DNA from: a virus
Strand: one strand, 5' to 3'
DNA: 64,000 bases
Virus record (IMG/VR): IMGVR_UViG_3300029922_000014
Span: 1 to 64,000 of that record
The notes beneath the pieces were generated by a model. It saw only the letters and a list, made by a program, of their open reading frames with translations. It was not told the origin of the DNA and ran no database searches. Positions 40,871 through 48,665 of this stretch are shown here, piece after piece. The translations under genes and the position numbers were made by a program. The stretch's first letter is position 1. Every line of letters begins with the position of its first letter.

Positions 40871-41637
40871 CCCAAAACCGGCAGGAGAGGACGACGGCGC
40901 TTGCGGATCTCTTCGAGCCATTCCGCCTCTTCTTCCTTCCCCTCCTCCTTGAGGTCTTCGCTGTCGATCGGGTCCATACCGCCGTCAGGCGTAGCGATGC
41001 CGCCGAACTTGCCGCGGATCTTCGCCAGGATCTGTTTGGCGCGGGCGGTGACGAATCCGAGGAGAATGTCCGTATCCCCGTCCGGGATCATGCCGATGCC
41101 GGAGGTTGCGTCGTCATCGCCGGTATAATGGAAGGTGTAGTCGATCGAGCACAAAACAGGAACGCGGGCAATGTCGATGAACAGATACAACTCATCGCCT
41201 TCCCAGTTCTGCTGAAAGGTCGGATCGGTGGATGCCACTTCGCGGGCGAGCTTGATGTATTGCAATTGCTGGTCGATCTCACCGAAGGGTGTTCCCTGTC
41301 CGGAGAGGATTCTGCCGATGCCATTGTTGATGGTGTCGAACGGGTCGGTGACGGGCGCCTGATTGGTCACGAATTGGACCTTGGTCACCCCCTGAATCGA
41401 CGTCGGGATGCTGGGAATGGTCGAACCGTCATTCAGCGGCCCGTATTTCTTCTGGGCGGTGTTGACGAATATCGCAGCCCGCCCACGACCAGGACGGGTG
41501 CGATTGTAGACGCGAATGAAGTCCTTGAAGCACTTGTCGAAGTCGTCTTTGTCGAGTTCGACGGCAACACGCCGCGAGCCCAACGCCGTGAGCACTTCTT
41601 GCATGACCGCTGCGGTGGTCAATTCATTGCGAGGCAC
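40867..41637 (-). CDS. Neck/head completion structural protein
   Basis: 256 residues, GTG start with AGGAG. The N-terminal half (FDKCFKDFIRVYNRTRPGRGRAAIFVN) and the acidic C-terminus (EDLKEEGKEEEAEWLEEIRKRRR) flank a middle with LYLFIDIARVPVLCSIDYTFHYTG and LGFVTARAKQILAKIRGKFG. It fits a T4 gp13/gp14-like place in the gene order, but sequence similarity cannot be judged by eye. Confidence 0.65.
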   Translation of the reverse strand: MPRNELTTAAVMQEVLTALGSRRVAVELDKDDFDKCFKDFIRVYNRTRPGRGRAAIFVNTAQKKYGPLNDGSTIPSIPTSIQGVTKVQFVTNQAPVTDPFDTINNGIGRILSGQGTPFGEIDQQLQYIKLAREVASTDPTFQQNWEGDELYLFIDIARVPVLCSIDYTFHYTGDDDATSGIGMIPDGDTDILLGFVTARAKQILAKIRGKFGGIATPDGGMDPIDSEDLKEEGKEEEAEWLEEIRKRRRPLLPVLG

Positions 41638-41654
41638 GGCGTTGGGCTCCTAGA

Positions 41655-42167
41655 TCAGGGACGGCGCGGAGCGGGCTTCAGCGGGCCTTTCGGCGCCGTT
41701 CCCGCACTCGCTTTGGAGGCGTCGGAAGAATCTCCCGCACCACTCGCCGCGCTGCCCGCCGCAAGAGCATCAGGATCGACACCGTCATCCGCGTCGCCAG
41801 CGCTGCCGGTATCAGCAGCGGAAGCAGCAGCCGGAGCCGGTTTCGTGCGAGCCACAGGCGCAGGGACAGCTTTGCCCGAGAGGTACGCGCGGAGGTCCAC
41901 GTCCGAAAGCGGAGGAGCGGATTTGACGAGTTCTGCGGGAAACGGGCTCAGGGGACCGCGCACCCCACCGTCTCCACCGAATTGGCCGTAGTGTTCGCCG
42001 CGAACGACATAGATGGCCCGCGGGTTGCGGTCGCCCTTCTTGTCGCGCCAGGGGAGGACTTCGATCCGGCGCCCGGATGGGGTATAGACCCCGACGGCCA
42101 CGGACTGGGGGTTGTAGAAGAGCCGGCCTTCCGGTTCGTTGATCTCGTCGAGCGTTGGCAATGCCAT
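41655..42167 (-). CDS. Head- or neck-region protein with Ala/Pro/Ser tail
   Basis: 170 residues. The N-terminal 90 residues contain YNPQSVAVGVYTPSGRRIEVLPWRD and YVVRGEHYGQFGG, a compact beta fold. The remaining 80 are a low-complexity Ala/Asp/Ser/Pro tail, probably disordered. ATG with AAGGA. It is the first gene after the HNH insertion downstream of the capsid gene. Confidence 0.65.
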   Translation of the reverse strand: MALPTLDEINEPEGRLFYNPQSVAVGVYTPSGRRIEVLPWRDKKGDRNPRAIYVVRGEHYGQFGGDGGVRGPLSPFPAELVKSAPPLSDVDLRAYLSGKAVPAPVARTKPAPAAASAADTGSAGDADDGVDPDALAAGSAASGAGDSSDASKASAGTAPKGPLKPAPRRP

Positions 42168-42278
42168 ACGGTGTTTCCTTGGGTTCTGAGTAAGACCGCA
42201 CTGCGGTCAGATACCCAGGTTTAAGGCAAACCGATGGCGAAGGAAGGCAGCGGCGGGTGTTGATTGACGTCGTGTCAA
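42168..42278 (-). promoter_or_regulatory. Intergenic leader with GACCGC-N3-GCGGTC hairpin
   Basis: Between the HNH stop and the ATG at 42167 lie the palindrome at 42263-42279 and a hairpin (about 42196-42210). No -10 at 15 bp is seen. The hairpin may separate HNH transcription from the neck operon. Confidence 0.4.
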
Positions 42279-42279
42279 T
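42263..42279. repeat. 17 bp palindrome after the HNH gene
   Basis: ATTGACG-TCG-TGTCAAT, with one arm change. It abuts the HNH stop codon. Confidence 0.85.
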
Positions 42280-43049
42280 CAGGGAACGTGCGCCCAAACC
42301 TTTCGGCTGACGATCATACTGACCGTCGGTCGGGAAACTCCGTAGTCTTTACCGACCGCCTCCTGAACCTCACCTGCGGCGCAGCGCGTACGGATCGCAC
42401 GAACATCAGCTTCGGTCAGTTTCGCGCCGCCAACACGCTCTCCGCGTGCAACATTGACCAGCCCGGCCGCAATGGCTTCTTTCCGGCCACGGTTTGCGTT
42501 GGGGATCTTGCGCGGAATGACTGGACGAACATTTCCCTCTTCGTCGAGAGCTTGAACGTTCTTCCATGTTTTGTGGTTGACGATTCTGCTGATTTGACCA
42601 GGAACCATAGCGTAGTCGAGACCAATGGCGTACTGCGTCTCTCCTGTGGCGTACCTGCGCCGTATTTCACGAACGTCATTTTCAGTTAGCTTGGCGTTAC
42701 CGTGCGCTTCGCCACGACCACAATCGGTAAGGCCGTTGGCGACCGCATGATCACGGTTCTCCTGATTCGTGGCATATTCTAAGTTCGACGCGGCATTGTT
42801 CGTCTTGTCTGTGTCCTTGTGATTGATCTGTGGGCGATCCACAGGTGGCGGTCCGTGAAAGGTCAGAGCGATGAGCCGATGAACATAGCGTGGGTGCCTG
42901 ATCTTATCCACGTACAGCGAAACGTTGCGGTATTCACCGCCGCGTGCGCTCTTGTAGGGCGTCAGAATCTTTCCGGTGTCACTGTTTCGGATGCTGCCAT
43001 CCTCATGAGCTTCATATGGTGGAAGGTCAGGGATAGGTGTCCAGGGCAT
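42279..43049 (-). CDS. HNH homing endonuclease (minus strand)
   Basis: 256 residues from the ATG at 43049. Order: NUMOD4-like (PWTPIPDLPPYEAHEDGSIRN), HNH core (YVHRLIALTFHGPPP, INHKDTDKTNNAASNLEYAT), then two tandem helix-turn-helix repeats, each beginning GNAKLTENDVREIR or GGAKLTEADVRAIR. It sits just after the capsid gene's terminator, a typical free-standing HNH location. No Shine-Dalgarno sequence is present; a TATAAT ends eight bases before this ATG, implying a leaderless mRNA. Confidence 0.9.
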   Translation of the reverse strand: MPWTPIPDLPPYEAHEDGSIRNSDTGKILTPYKSARGGEYRNVSLYVDKIRHPRYVHRLIALTFHGPPPVDRPQINHKDTDKTNNAASNLEYATNQENRDHAVANGLTDCGRGEAHGNAKLTENDVREIRRRYATGETQYAIGLDYAMVPGQISRIVNHKTWKNVQALDEEGNVRPVIPRKIPNANRGRKEAIAAGLVNVARGERVGGAKLTEADVRAIRTRCAAGEVQEAVGKDYGVSRPTVSMIVSRKVWAHVP

Positions 43050-43056
43050 GCCGCAC

Positions 43057-43083
43057 ATTATACAACATGCGCGTTGACGTCAA
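43057..43083 (-). promoter_or_regulatory. Promoter of the HNH gene, leaderless type
   Basis: TTGACG (43083-43078), 15 bp, TATAAT (43062-43057) on the minus strand. The expected start falls on or next to the ATG at 43049. The spacing equals that of the five composite promoters. Confidence 0.65.
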
Positions 43084-43110
43084 ATCTATACAACGTGACG
43101 CGCTGACGCT
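43059..43110. repeat. Two imperfect direct repeats of about 22 bp at the HNH promoter
   Basis: TATACAAC-A/G-TG-(A)CGCG-x-TGACG occurs at 43060-43079 and 43087-43108. One copy covers the -10 and spacer, the other lies just beyond the -35, so they could bind a regulator. Confidence 0.6.
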
Positions 43111-43125
43111 ACTGTAAATGCAAAC

Positions 43126-43157
43126 GAAGAAGGGCAGGATTGCTCCTGCCCTTCTTC
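43126..43157 (-). terminator. Strong terminator after the major capsid gene
   Basis: A perfect 14 bp stem (GAAGAAGGGCAGGA paired with its complement) and a four-base loop, 20 bases after the capsid stop codon. Confidence 0.9.
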
Positions 43158-43176
43158 AGCCCCTCTGGACCGCGGT

Positions 43177-44652
43177 TTAGGCGGTGAGGCTGATTCGCAC
43201 GTACATAGCAGCATTCACAACTTTCGTTGCGTAGCGGCTGGCCATCCCCTTCTGGGTGACCATATTCGCAGTGGTCAACGGATCAGTTGTGTACATCATT
43301 TGGTAGGGCGACCACACATATCCCGCCTCATAGAATTGCGACCCCTTGTACCCCATCAGGATGTTGCCCGCCGAGGCGGCGCCGACTTCCTGGTCGAGCA
43401 GCAGGTCCTTGTAGACGCGGTAGCGCCCCAGCAAGGTCCCGATGAAGTGGGGACCGTTGATGTTGGACGGGCGCGGGGCGGCGACGAACATGCCGGCCGG
43501 CAGCGATTCGATGACGTTCGCCGCGCCGTTGTCGACCACGATCCAGTTGCCGTAGGCCTTCATGGTCTTGCGCTGGATGCTGTTGCTGGCCGCGTTCAGG
43601 ACGATGACGAGGTCCTTGAAATGGTCCTGCTGGTTGTAGTAACCGGCCGACGGCGCGCTGATCTGGAAGGTCTGGACGACCGGGGCGAGTTGGAACAACT
43701 CGCTGATGATCTGGCGGCTGATCTCGTAGTTCATCTGCTCGGCGGCGCCGGAGACAAGCGACGGTTCCAGGGCCACGCCCAGTTCGTTCATGACGTCGAA
43801 GACCGATTCCATCGAGTAGTTGAGGATGAGCGCACGGCGCTCGGTCTCGACGGTCGAGGTGACGATCTGCACGTCCACCTGGGGCACGGACAGCGAGCCT
43901 TCCGAGTCCCAGCGATAGGTCGCGGTGACCGGCTGGGCGTCGACGTTGCTGCCGAAGGTGATGGAGAACACGCCGGTGGCGTAGTTGATGCTGCCGGAGA
44001 GGCCGCCGGTCCAGCCACCGTTGCCGTTGTCCGACGCCGAGGTCAGGGTGGACGAGAGCGAGGCGGTGATGACCACGGTGCCGGGGCGCACGCCGCCGCC
44101 GTCGTGGAACTGGAGGGTGCCGGTGATGACCGCCGAGGAGCCGGTGCCGGTCGCGACCACTTCGACGTCGATCACTTCATTCGAGAAGTTGTAACCGATG
44201 TCCTGCTTGCCGCGGTTCGCGTCGAACAGGCGCTGGCCCGGAGCATACGAACCCTTGCCGGAGCCGACGACCCAGTTCCAGTAGATGATGGTCGAGGTGC
44301 GGCGGGTGGTGGGCTGCACCGAGACGAGGTCGTTCGCGATGTTGGTCGGGAAGCCGGCGCGGACGATCGGGTACAGATAGTCCGAGAAGCCGCCCACCAG
44401 CGCGGCGCGGGTCGCCTCGTTGATGTTGACGCGACCCTTCGAGTCGATCTTCGAGCGGGTGATGGCGGCGAGCCAGCGCTTGCTGTTTTCCAGCATGAGC
44501 GCGGTCTGGCTGCGGAGGATGTCATCCTCCATGCGCAGGTCGCCCTGATCGCTTTCCGCGAAGTATTCGCACCAGCCGCCTTCGGCTTCGGGGGTGGCGG
44601 CGAGGCGGAGGCCCGCTTCGTAAATCTTCTCGTAGGTGCCTTGGTCGGACAT
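43177..44652 (-). CDS. Major capsid protein, T4 gp23-like
   Basis: 491 residues. Motifs SDYLYPIVRAGFPTNIANDLVSVQP, RRALILNYSMESVFDVMNELGVALEPSLV and the C-terminal AGYVWSPYQMMYTTDPLTTANM fit gp23-type HK97-fold capsid proteins. A beta-rich stretch (about 170-260, with GTLQFHDGGGVRPGTVVITAS) probably is an insertion domain on the capsid surface. ATG with AGGAG; own strong terminator. It follows the protease-scaffold gene, the usual order. The N-terminal segment before about residue 60 may be removed by the protease. Confidence 0.9.
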   Translation of the reverse strand: MSDQGTYEKIYEAGLRLAATPEAEGGWCEYFAESDQGDLRMEDDILRSQTALMLENSKRWLAAITRSKIDSKGRVNINEATRAALVGGFSDYLYPIVRAGFPTNIANDLVSVQPTTRRTSTIIYWNWVVGSGKGSYAPGQRLFDANRGKQDIGYNFSNEVIDVEVVATGTGSSAVITGTLQFHDGGGVRPGTVVITASLSSTLTSASDNGNGGWTGGLSGSINYATGVFSITFGSNVDAQPVTATYRWDSEGSLSVPQVDVQIVTSTVETERRALILNYSMESVFDVMNELGVALEPSLVSGAAEQMNYEISRQIISELFQLAPVVQTFQISAPSAGYYNQQDHFKDLVIVLNAASNSIQRKTMKAYGNWIVVDNGAANVIESLPAGMFVAAPRPSNINGPHFIGTLLGRYRVYKDLLLDQEVGAASAGNILMGYKGSQFYEAGYVWSPYQMMYTTDPLTTANMVTQKGMASRYATKVVNAAMYVRISLTA

Positions 44653-44742
44653 GGGATGAACTCCTGAATCTGGGGGGTTGGGTATAGACGTACAGAACGC
44701 TTGCGGCCTGCCAAGACGCTTTACCCGCAGGCTTGATGACGA

Positions 44743-46242
44743 CTACTTGAGCGTGGAGCGCTTGATGATCTTGGCGGCGAGGGCGACCCCGCCTTCCGCA
44801 ACGATCTTGTCCTGGTTTTCGGAGATGGACTCCGAGACCACAGAAAGACCGGTGGGGAGTGACCGACGCTTCTTGGGCGGGGCGATGGCGTTGGTCTGCG
44901 CTTCGGCCACGGGGACCTGGGCATGCACGACCTTGGTGAGATCACGAATGGTGGCGTTGAGTTCCACGAGGCTGGTGGCCTCCTCCAACTTGAGCCGGTG
45001 AGGGGCCAAGTCGGGCATTTCTTTCACCGCTTCTTCCACCGCCGCCTTCAGAGGCGATTCGGTTTTCCGCTTCGACTGCTTCGCGATCACGTCAGTAGCT
45101 GCCTCCAAACGGGCGGCCATCTTGGCGTTTTCTTCGACTTCGGCTGCGAGCTTGTCTTGAAGCATTGACACCGTGTCAGTTGCTTCAACCAGCTTGGCAT
45201 CCGCGTCGCTGAGCCGTTCACGCAGCCCGACGTTCTCCTGAACGGAGATGTCGACCTGCCGCTGCAACGTCTCGATGACCGGGGTGAACGTCTTGGCGGG
45301 TGCTTTCGGCTTGAGCAATTCGATGGATTCGGACAGCTTGCGCTGCAACCACCCACGAACGTTCTTTGCCTCCTGCGCGTCGATCAGCGCCTCCGCCTCG
45401 AAGTCGTTCACCTGCTTGAATCGGGTGACCAGCGACGACGCAAAGGCGTGCTGTTCCGTTTCAGTCAGGGTTGCGACTACGGTGGCGTTGGCGTCGGTCG
45501 CGCTTTCGACCAGGGCCTTCACTTCCTCGCTCATCTCTCCAGAGACCTTCACAGCCTCCGGCATCTTGTTCCCGATCAGCGTCGGGTACGCCCCGGGAGT
45601 GCTGGGGCGCATGACGGCGTCCCAGGTCTCAACCAGAAAGTCGGATTCACTGACGGTACCCTCGGCATTGACCGAACCGATACCGCGACTGGAAACACCC
45701 CAGCGAATGTTCTTGAGGGTGTATTCCTGAAGGATCAGGCCATGGGGGGTGTCGAGAAGTTCAGCCTTCCCCCACACGACACCGTCTTCGTTCAGCTTGA
45801 GGTCGGTGACCAGGAGAGCGCCGAGGGGTCCGTAGGTGCGACCGTTCTCAGGATGCTCGAAAAGTCCGAGCATGGCACGCTTGCGCATCGCCTCCATGAC
45901 CGCCGACTTGTTGGCAATCAGACGTTCCCAGACCTTGCGCGGGTAGGTGCGGCCATTGGCATTCTTGACATCGGAACGCTGGAACGGTCCTTCAACCATC
46001 CACTTGCCGTCCTTGACGTACTTCTTGCCATTCTCGCGTTCGAGGAGGTCGAGCTTGTCGATGCTCTCGACGAGAACGCGCCCATCGCCCTGACAGGATT
46101 CGGTCAGCAGTTTTCCGGCCGGGGTGGCTTGGCCTTCGACCACGAAGACCTTCTGCCCCTGCTGCACATAGCGCAGATCGGGGAAGAAGGCGCCTTCGTA
46201 GCCTTCACAGATCCGAACGCGCTTCGCTTGGGAGTTGGACAT
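44743..46242 (-). CDS. Prohead protease (gp21-like) fused to a scaffold-like coiled coil
   Basis: 499 residues from the ATG at 46242. Protease part, about residues 75-250: GPFQRSDVKNANGRTYP, GLFEHPENGRTYGPLGALL (the H of FEHP is a candidate catalytic His) and RWGVSSRGIGSV (candidate Ser). From about 270 the protein is helical and charged, with a long coiled coil (QRQVDISVQENVGLRERLSDA) and a basic C-terminus, like a separate scaffold protein. T4 encodes protease and scaffold separately; a fusion would tie protease dose to core assembly. A palindrome copy lies in the coiled-coil region. Confidence 0.85.
   Translation of the reverse strand: MSNSQAKRVRICEGYEGAFFPDLRYVQQGQKVFVVEGQATPAGKLLTESCQGDGRVLVESIDKLDLLERENGKKYVKDGKWMVEGPFQRSDVKNANGRTYPRKVWERLIANKSAVMEAMRKRAMLGLFEHPENGRTYGPLGALLVTDLKLNEDGVVWGKAELLDTPHGLILQEYTLKNIRWGVSSRGIGSVNAEGTVSESDFLVETWDAVMRPSTPGAYPTLIGNKMPEAVKVSGEMSEEVKALVESATDANATVVATLTETEQHAFASSLVTRFKQVNDFEAEALIDAQEAKNVRGWLQRKLSESIELLKPKAPAKTFTPVIETLQRQVDISVQENVGLRERLSDADAKLVEATDTVSMLQDKLAAEVEENAKMAARLEAATDVIAKQSKRKTESPLKAAVEEAVKEMPDLAPHRLKLEEATSLVELNATIRDLTKVVHAQVPVAEAQTNAIAPPKKRRSLPTGLSVVSESISENQDKIVAEGGVALAAKIIKRSTLK
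45164..45180. repeat. 17 bp palindrome, intragenic copy
   Basis: ATTGACA-CCG-TGTCAGT inside the protease-scaffold gene, read as T-D-T-V-S-M. Confidence 0.85.
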
Positions 46243-46636
46243 AGGTGCCTTCGGGTTCGATCGTGAAAGGGCTCTGAGTTGAACCGCGGATGGTGCGGTC
46301 GAAGAGCGAGATGATGCGACCATCACGCAGGATGGCTTGGGCGCTCCCGAACTCCTTCGCCCTATCTATAGCTTCGTTGCCGATTTGCCGCAATCCCCAA
46401 ACCGCAAACCTCATCTGTACGGTGGGCAGATCAGCACCAAGCCGATAGCTCGTGTGATCGCGGTCGTCGAGAAATATGCTGAACTGACCGGTCGAGCGAT
46501 AATAGGTCAGAACGAAGAAACGCCCGGGAAGTTTGTCTGGGAGTTTCGCCCGCACGCCCTGACGGGGCATGATGATGCCCTTGCGGTCTGTTTGCGCGTT
46601 GGCGTCGCGTAGCGGAGGGATGATGGAGCGGATCAC
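46205..46636 (-). CDS. Hypothetical protein overlapping the protease start
   Basis: 143 residues from a GTG that overlaps the preceding TGA and is preceded by GGAGG. The C-terminal 38 bases overlap the protease gene. FFVLTYYRSTGQFSIFLDDRDHTSYR suggests a beta-sheet core. A short Met-start at residue 23 is an alternative. Not recognised. Confidence 0.65.
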   Translation of the reverse strand: MIRSIIPPLRDANAQTDRKGIIMPRQGVRAKLPDKLPGRFFVLTYYRSTGQFSIFLDDRDHTSYRLGADLPTVQMRFAVWGLRQIGNEAIDRAKEFGSAQAILRDGRIISLFDRTIRGSTQSPFTIEPEGTYVQLPSEARSDL

Positions 46637-46860
46637 GCTGCGCCTCCGCCCCCGCCTCCGCTGGCTCCTGCACCTCCGGAACCGCCCACTGCACCCGCCC
46701 CAGAGGCTCCTGGAGCGCTTCCGCCGCCGTTCGAGATACCGCCAGCCGGGGCGGTCGTCAGACCCTTCCCAGGAGGCAGGCCGGTCTTGCGCTTCTTCGT
46801 CTTCTTGTTGCGGATTTTGAGGGCCGCTTCCATGAGTGAACGCGTATCCACAGGCGTCAC
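46633..46860 (-). CDS. Small low-complexity protein: basic N-terminus, Gly/Ala tail
   Basis: 75 residues, GTG start overlapping the previous stop (GTGA). Residues 10-27 are basic (ALKIRNKKTKKRKTG). The last 40 are almost only Gly, Ala and Ser. Probably disordered; it could bind DNA or scaffold. The coupled arrangement supports it being translated. Confidence 0.6.
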   Translation of the reverse strand: MTPVDTRSLMEAALKIRNKKTKKRKTGLPPGKGLTTAPAGGISNGGGSAPGASGAGAVGGSGGAGASGGGGGGAA

Positions 46861-47417
46861 TCGAACGGAATCAGGAGATCCTGCACCTTGACAAAACGAC
46901 CGTTGTAGTGGGTGACCACAGCGCGTCCGTACGGCGCAGCCTGCCCAGCAGTGGTGACCACGGCAAAGCCAGCGAAGAACGGCTTGGTGATGGTTTCGAT
47001 GGACAGGACCACTTTGGCGCCCGGCTGGACGGTAAGCGGAGTGCCGCCTGCGATATTCGCACCGTTGTAACGCAGGGCGATCCCCGCGTACGCGTCGGTG
47101 TTGCCATTGTCGTTCGACTGCCGCACGGTGAAGTCATACGCCGCCAAGCCGAAGTTCTCCAGGCTCACCAACAGCGGCAGGCGAATGTCGAGCGGCGTCT
47201 GGTATAACGTGTTGTTCGCCGGGAAGGCGACCGGCGACTGCGGCGCTGGCAGCGTCTTGATGATCTTGTCCGAAAGCAGAGTCGGAACCTGGAAGGCGAA
47301 CACCTTGCTGGGACCAGGAGACGGCACGGGACCGGGCGTCCCCCCCGCGTTGTAGTACGTCGCGGGGTTGACGCCGATCAGGAACTCGTCGTGGCGCGGA
47401 TAGTGCTCAAAGCCCAT
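46857..47417 (-). CDS. Head-region structural protein
   Basis: 186 residues, ATG with GAAGG. A proline-rich linker (GGTPGPVPSPGPSK) follows the first 25 residues, then a beta-rich domain (LPLLVSLENFGLAAYDFTVRQSNDNGN, VVLSIETITKPFFAGFAVVTT). A decoration or capsid-associated role is plausible by position and fold only. Confidence 0.65.
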   Translation of the reverse strand: MGFEHYPRHDEFLIGVNPATYYNAGGTPGPVPSPGPSKVFAFQVPTLLSDKIIKTLPAPQSPVAFPANNTLYQTPLDIRLPLLVSLENFGLAAYDFTVRQSNDNGNTDAYAGIALRYNGANIAGGTPLTVQPGAKVVLSIETITKPFFAGFAVVTTAGQAAPYGRAVVTHYNGRFVKVQDLLIPFE

Positions 47418-47432
47418 GGGGAGTTGCCTTCG

Positions 47433-47449
47433 ATTGACACGGTGTCAGT
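47433..47449. repeat. 17 bp palindrome, paired copy 1
   Basis: ATTGACA-CGG-TGTCAGT, 15 bases before the ATG at 47417, just outside its ribosome binding site. Its centre is 38 bp from the copy at 47471. Confidence 0.9.
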
Positions 47450-47470
47450 TGAACGATGCACAGATGGCGG

Positions 47471-47487
47471 ACTGACACGATGTCAGT
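47471..47487. repeat. 17 bp palindrome, paired copy 2
   Basis: ACTGACA-CGA-TGTCAGT, symmetric in both end variants. Together with 47433-47449 it fills the 80 bp gap between two head genes. Confidence 0.9.
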
Positions 47488-47497
47488 CCGCCGCCGA

Positions 47498-47908
47498 TCA
47501 CATCAGGATCAACTGCTGGCCGACCGACTGCATGCGACGGATCTGCATCTGCCCACGGCCATTGCCGGAAGCGAGCAGGCGCAGGTAGTTGTCGATGCCG
47601 TTGCGCATCAGGAAGGTGTAATCGAGCATGCCGAGCGCCACCAAGGTGACGTTGGTCACGACCACGAGGTTGCTGTTGACGGTCAGCGCGTTCCACGAGG
47701 AACCGTCAGCCGACACCTGCAACGAGAAGGTCAGGGGGCCGTTGGTGACCGCGAAGGCCGCGGTGCCGCCGGAAAGCGACGGGCACAGGAAGGTGGTCTT
47801 GACCAAACCGCCGGAGTGCGGGTTGTTTTTGAACCGCAGGACTTCGGTGAGGGTCGAAGGGGCACCGAAATCATATTCGTCGACGGCTGCGACTTGGAGA
47901 CCGGGCAT
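47498..47908 (-). CDS. Head-region beta-sandwich protein
   Basis: 136 residues, ATG with AGAGGAG. Pattern FSLQVSADGSSWNALTVNSNLVVVTNVTLVALG followed by DNYLRLLASGNGRGQMQIR is that of a carbohydrate-binding-module-like or decoration beta-sandwich; the SxDGxxW turn is common in such folds. Function unproven. Confidence 0.65.
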   Translation of the reverse strand: MPGLQVAAVDEYDFGAPSTLTEVLRFKNNPHSGGLVKTTFLCPSLSGGTAAFAVTNGPLTFSLQVSADGSSWNALTVNSNLVVVTNVTLVALGMLDYTFLMRNGIDNYLRLLASGNGRGQMQIRRMQSVGQQLILM

Positions 47909-47946
47909 GTGAAACTCCTCTGCAAGGGGATGCCTGTGACCGTAGG

Positions 47947-48663
47947 TTAGAGATGCGACCGCGCAAGCGCATCCAGCGGCAGGTTGGAGACCGCGACAAA
48001 CGTCTCTCCGAAGTAAACTCTGGACGGAGACATCTCTGCGAAGCTCGCGCGCAACAGGTCGAGGTCTCCGGGGGGACAGTCCTTATCCCACCACGCAGGA
48101 ACGAACCCGGCTGCCCAACTCGTTTCATTCGCGGTGTTGGCGTCGTGAAACTCGTCGAAGGCCATGACGTCGATGATGCGATCGGTTTCCGGGTCCTTCA
48201 CTTGAATACACAGCGTCTTGCGCGGAGCAATCGCAGTGACTGCGGCAAGCTGCACGGGGCGAGCATTGATGTAGTCGCGCCATTCTTTGAACGCTGGGCG
48301 CAACTCTTCATCCAGATACGCACCGAAGGAGTCCAGTTTTGCATTGTACGCCGCCCGGTTGAGGTCCTGGTCGGCGTGCCCGTTGTTGATCCAGGCCCAA
48401 TCCTCTTCCGAATCCGGCGACGAAAAATACAGATGCGCCGGATTCGCTCCGGCAATCGTCCAACAGTCCGCGCCGTTAGGAATCACAGCGCCGTTGAAAA
48501 CGAACATCCCTTCGTTGAGCGCCCACTGCTCCAACCGCCACCAGTTCGTAGACATGGCGATCGTTTTCGTCGGCCCGCTGATCACGAAGTCGAGCGGGTG
48601 TTCTTCTCCGCCTTTGATGTAAAGGACCAGACCGCGCGCACAGTCTTTAAGGAACGGGTGCAT
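47947..48663 (-). CDS. Hypothetical protein downstream of the giant gene
   Basis: 238 residues from the ATG at 48663, which has GGGAG five bases upstream; a GTG two codons earlier overlaps the giant gene's stop. Mixed alpha/beta with many Trp and Asp (WINNGHADQDLN, WRDYINARPVQLAAVTAIAPRK). The end of the giant protein also discusses no obvious partner motif. No family recognised. Confidence 0.68.
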   Translation of the reverse strand: MHPFLKDCARGLVLYIKGGEEHPLDFVISGPTKTIAMSTNWWRLEQWALNEGMFVFNGAVIPNGADCWTIAGANPAHLYFSSPDSEEDWAWINNGHADQDLNRAAYNAKLDSFGAYLDEELRPAFKEWRDYINARPVQLAAVTAIAPRKTLCIQVKDPETDRIIDVMAFDEFHDANTANETSWAAGFVPAWWDKDCPPGDLDLLRASFAEMSPSRVYFGETFVAVSNLPLDALARSHL

Positions 48664-48665
48664 GG

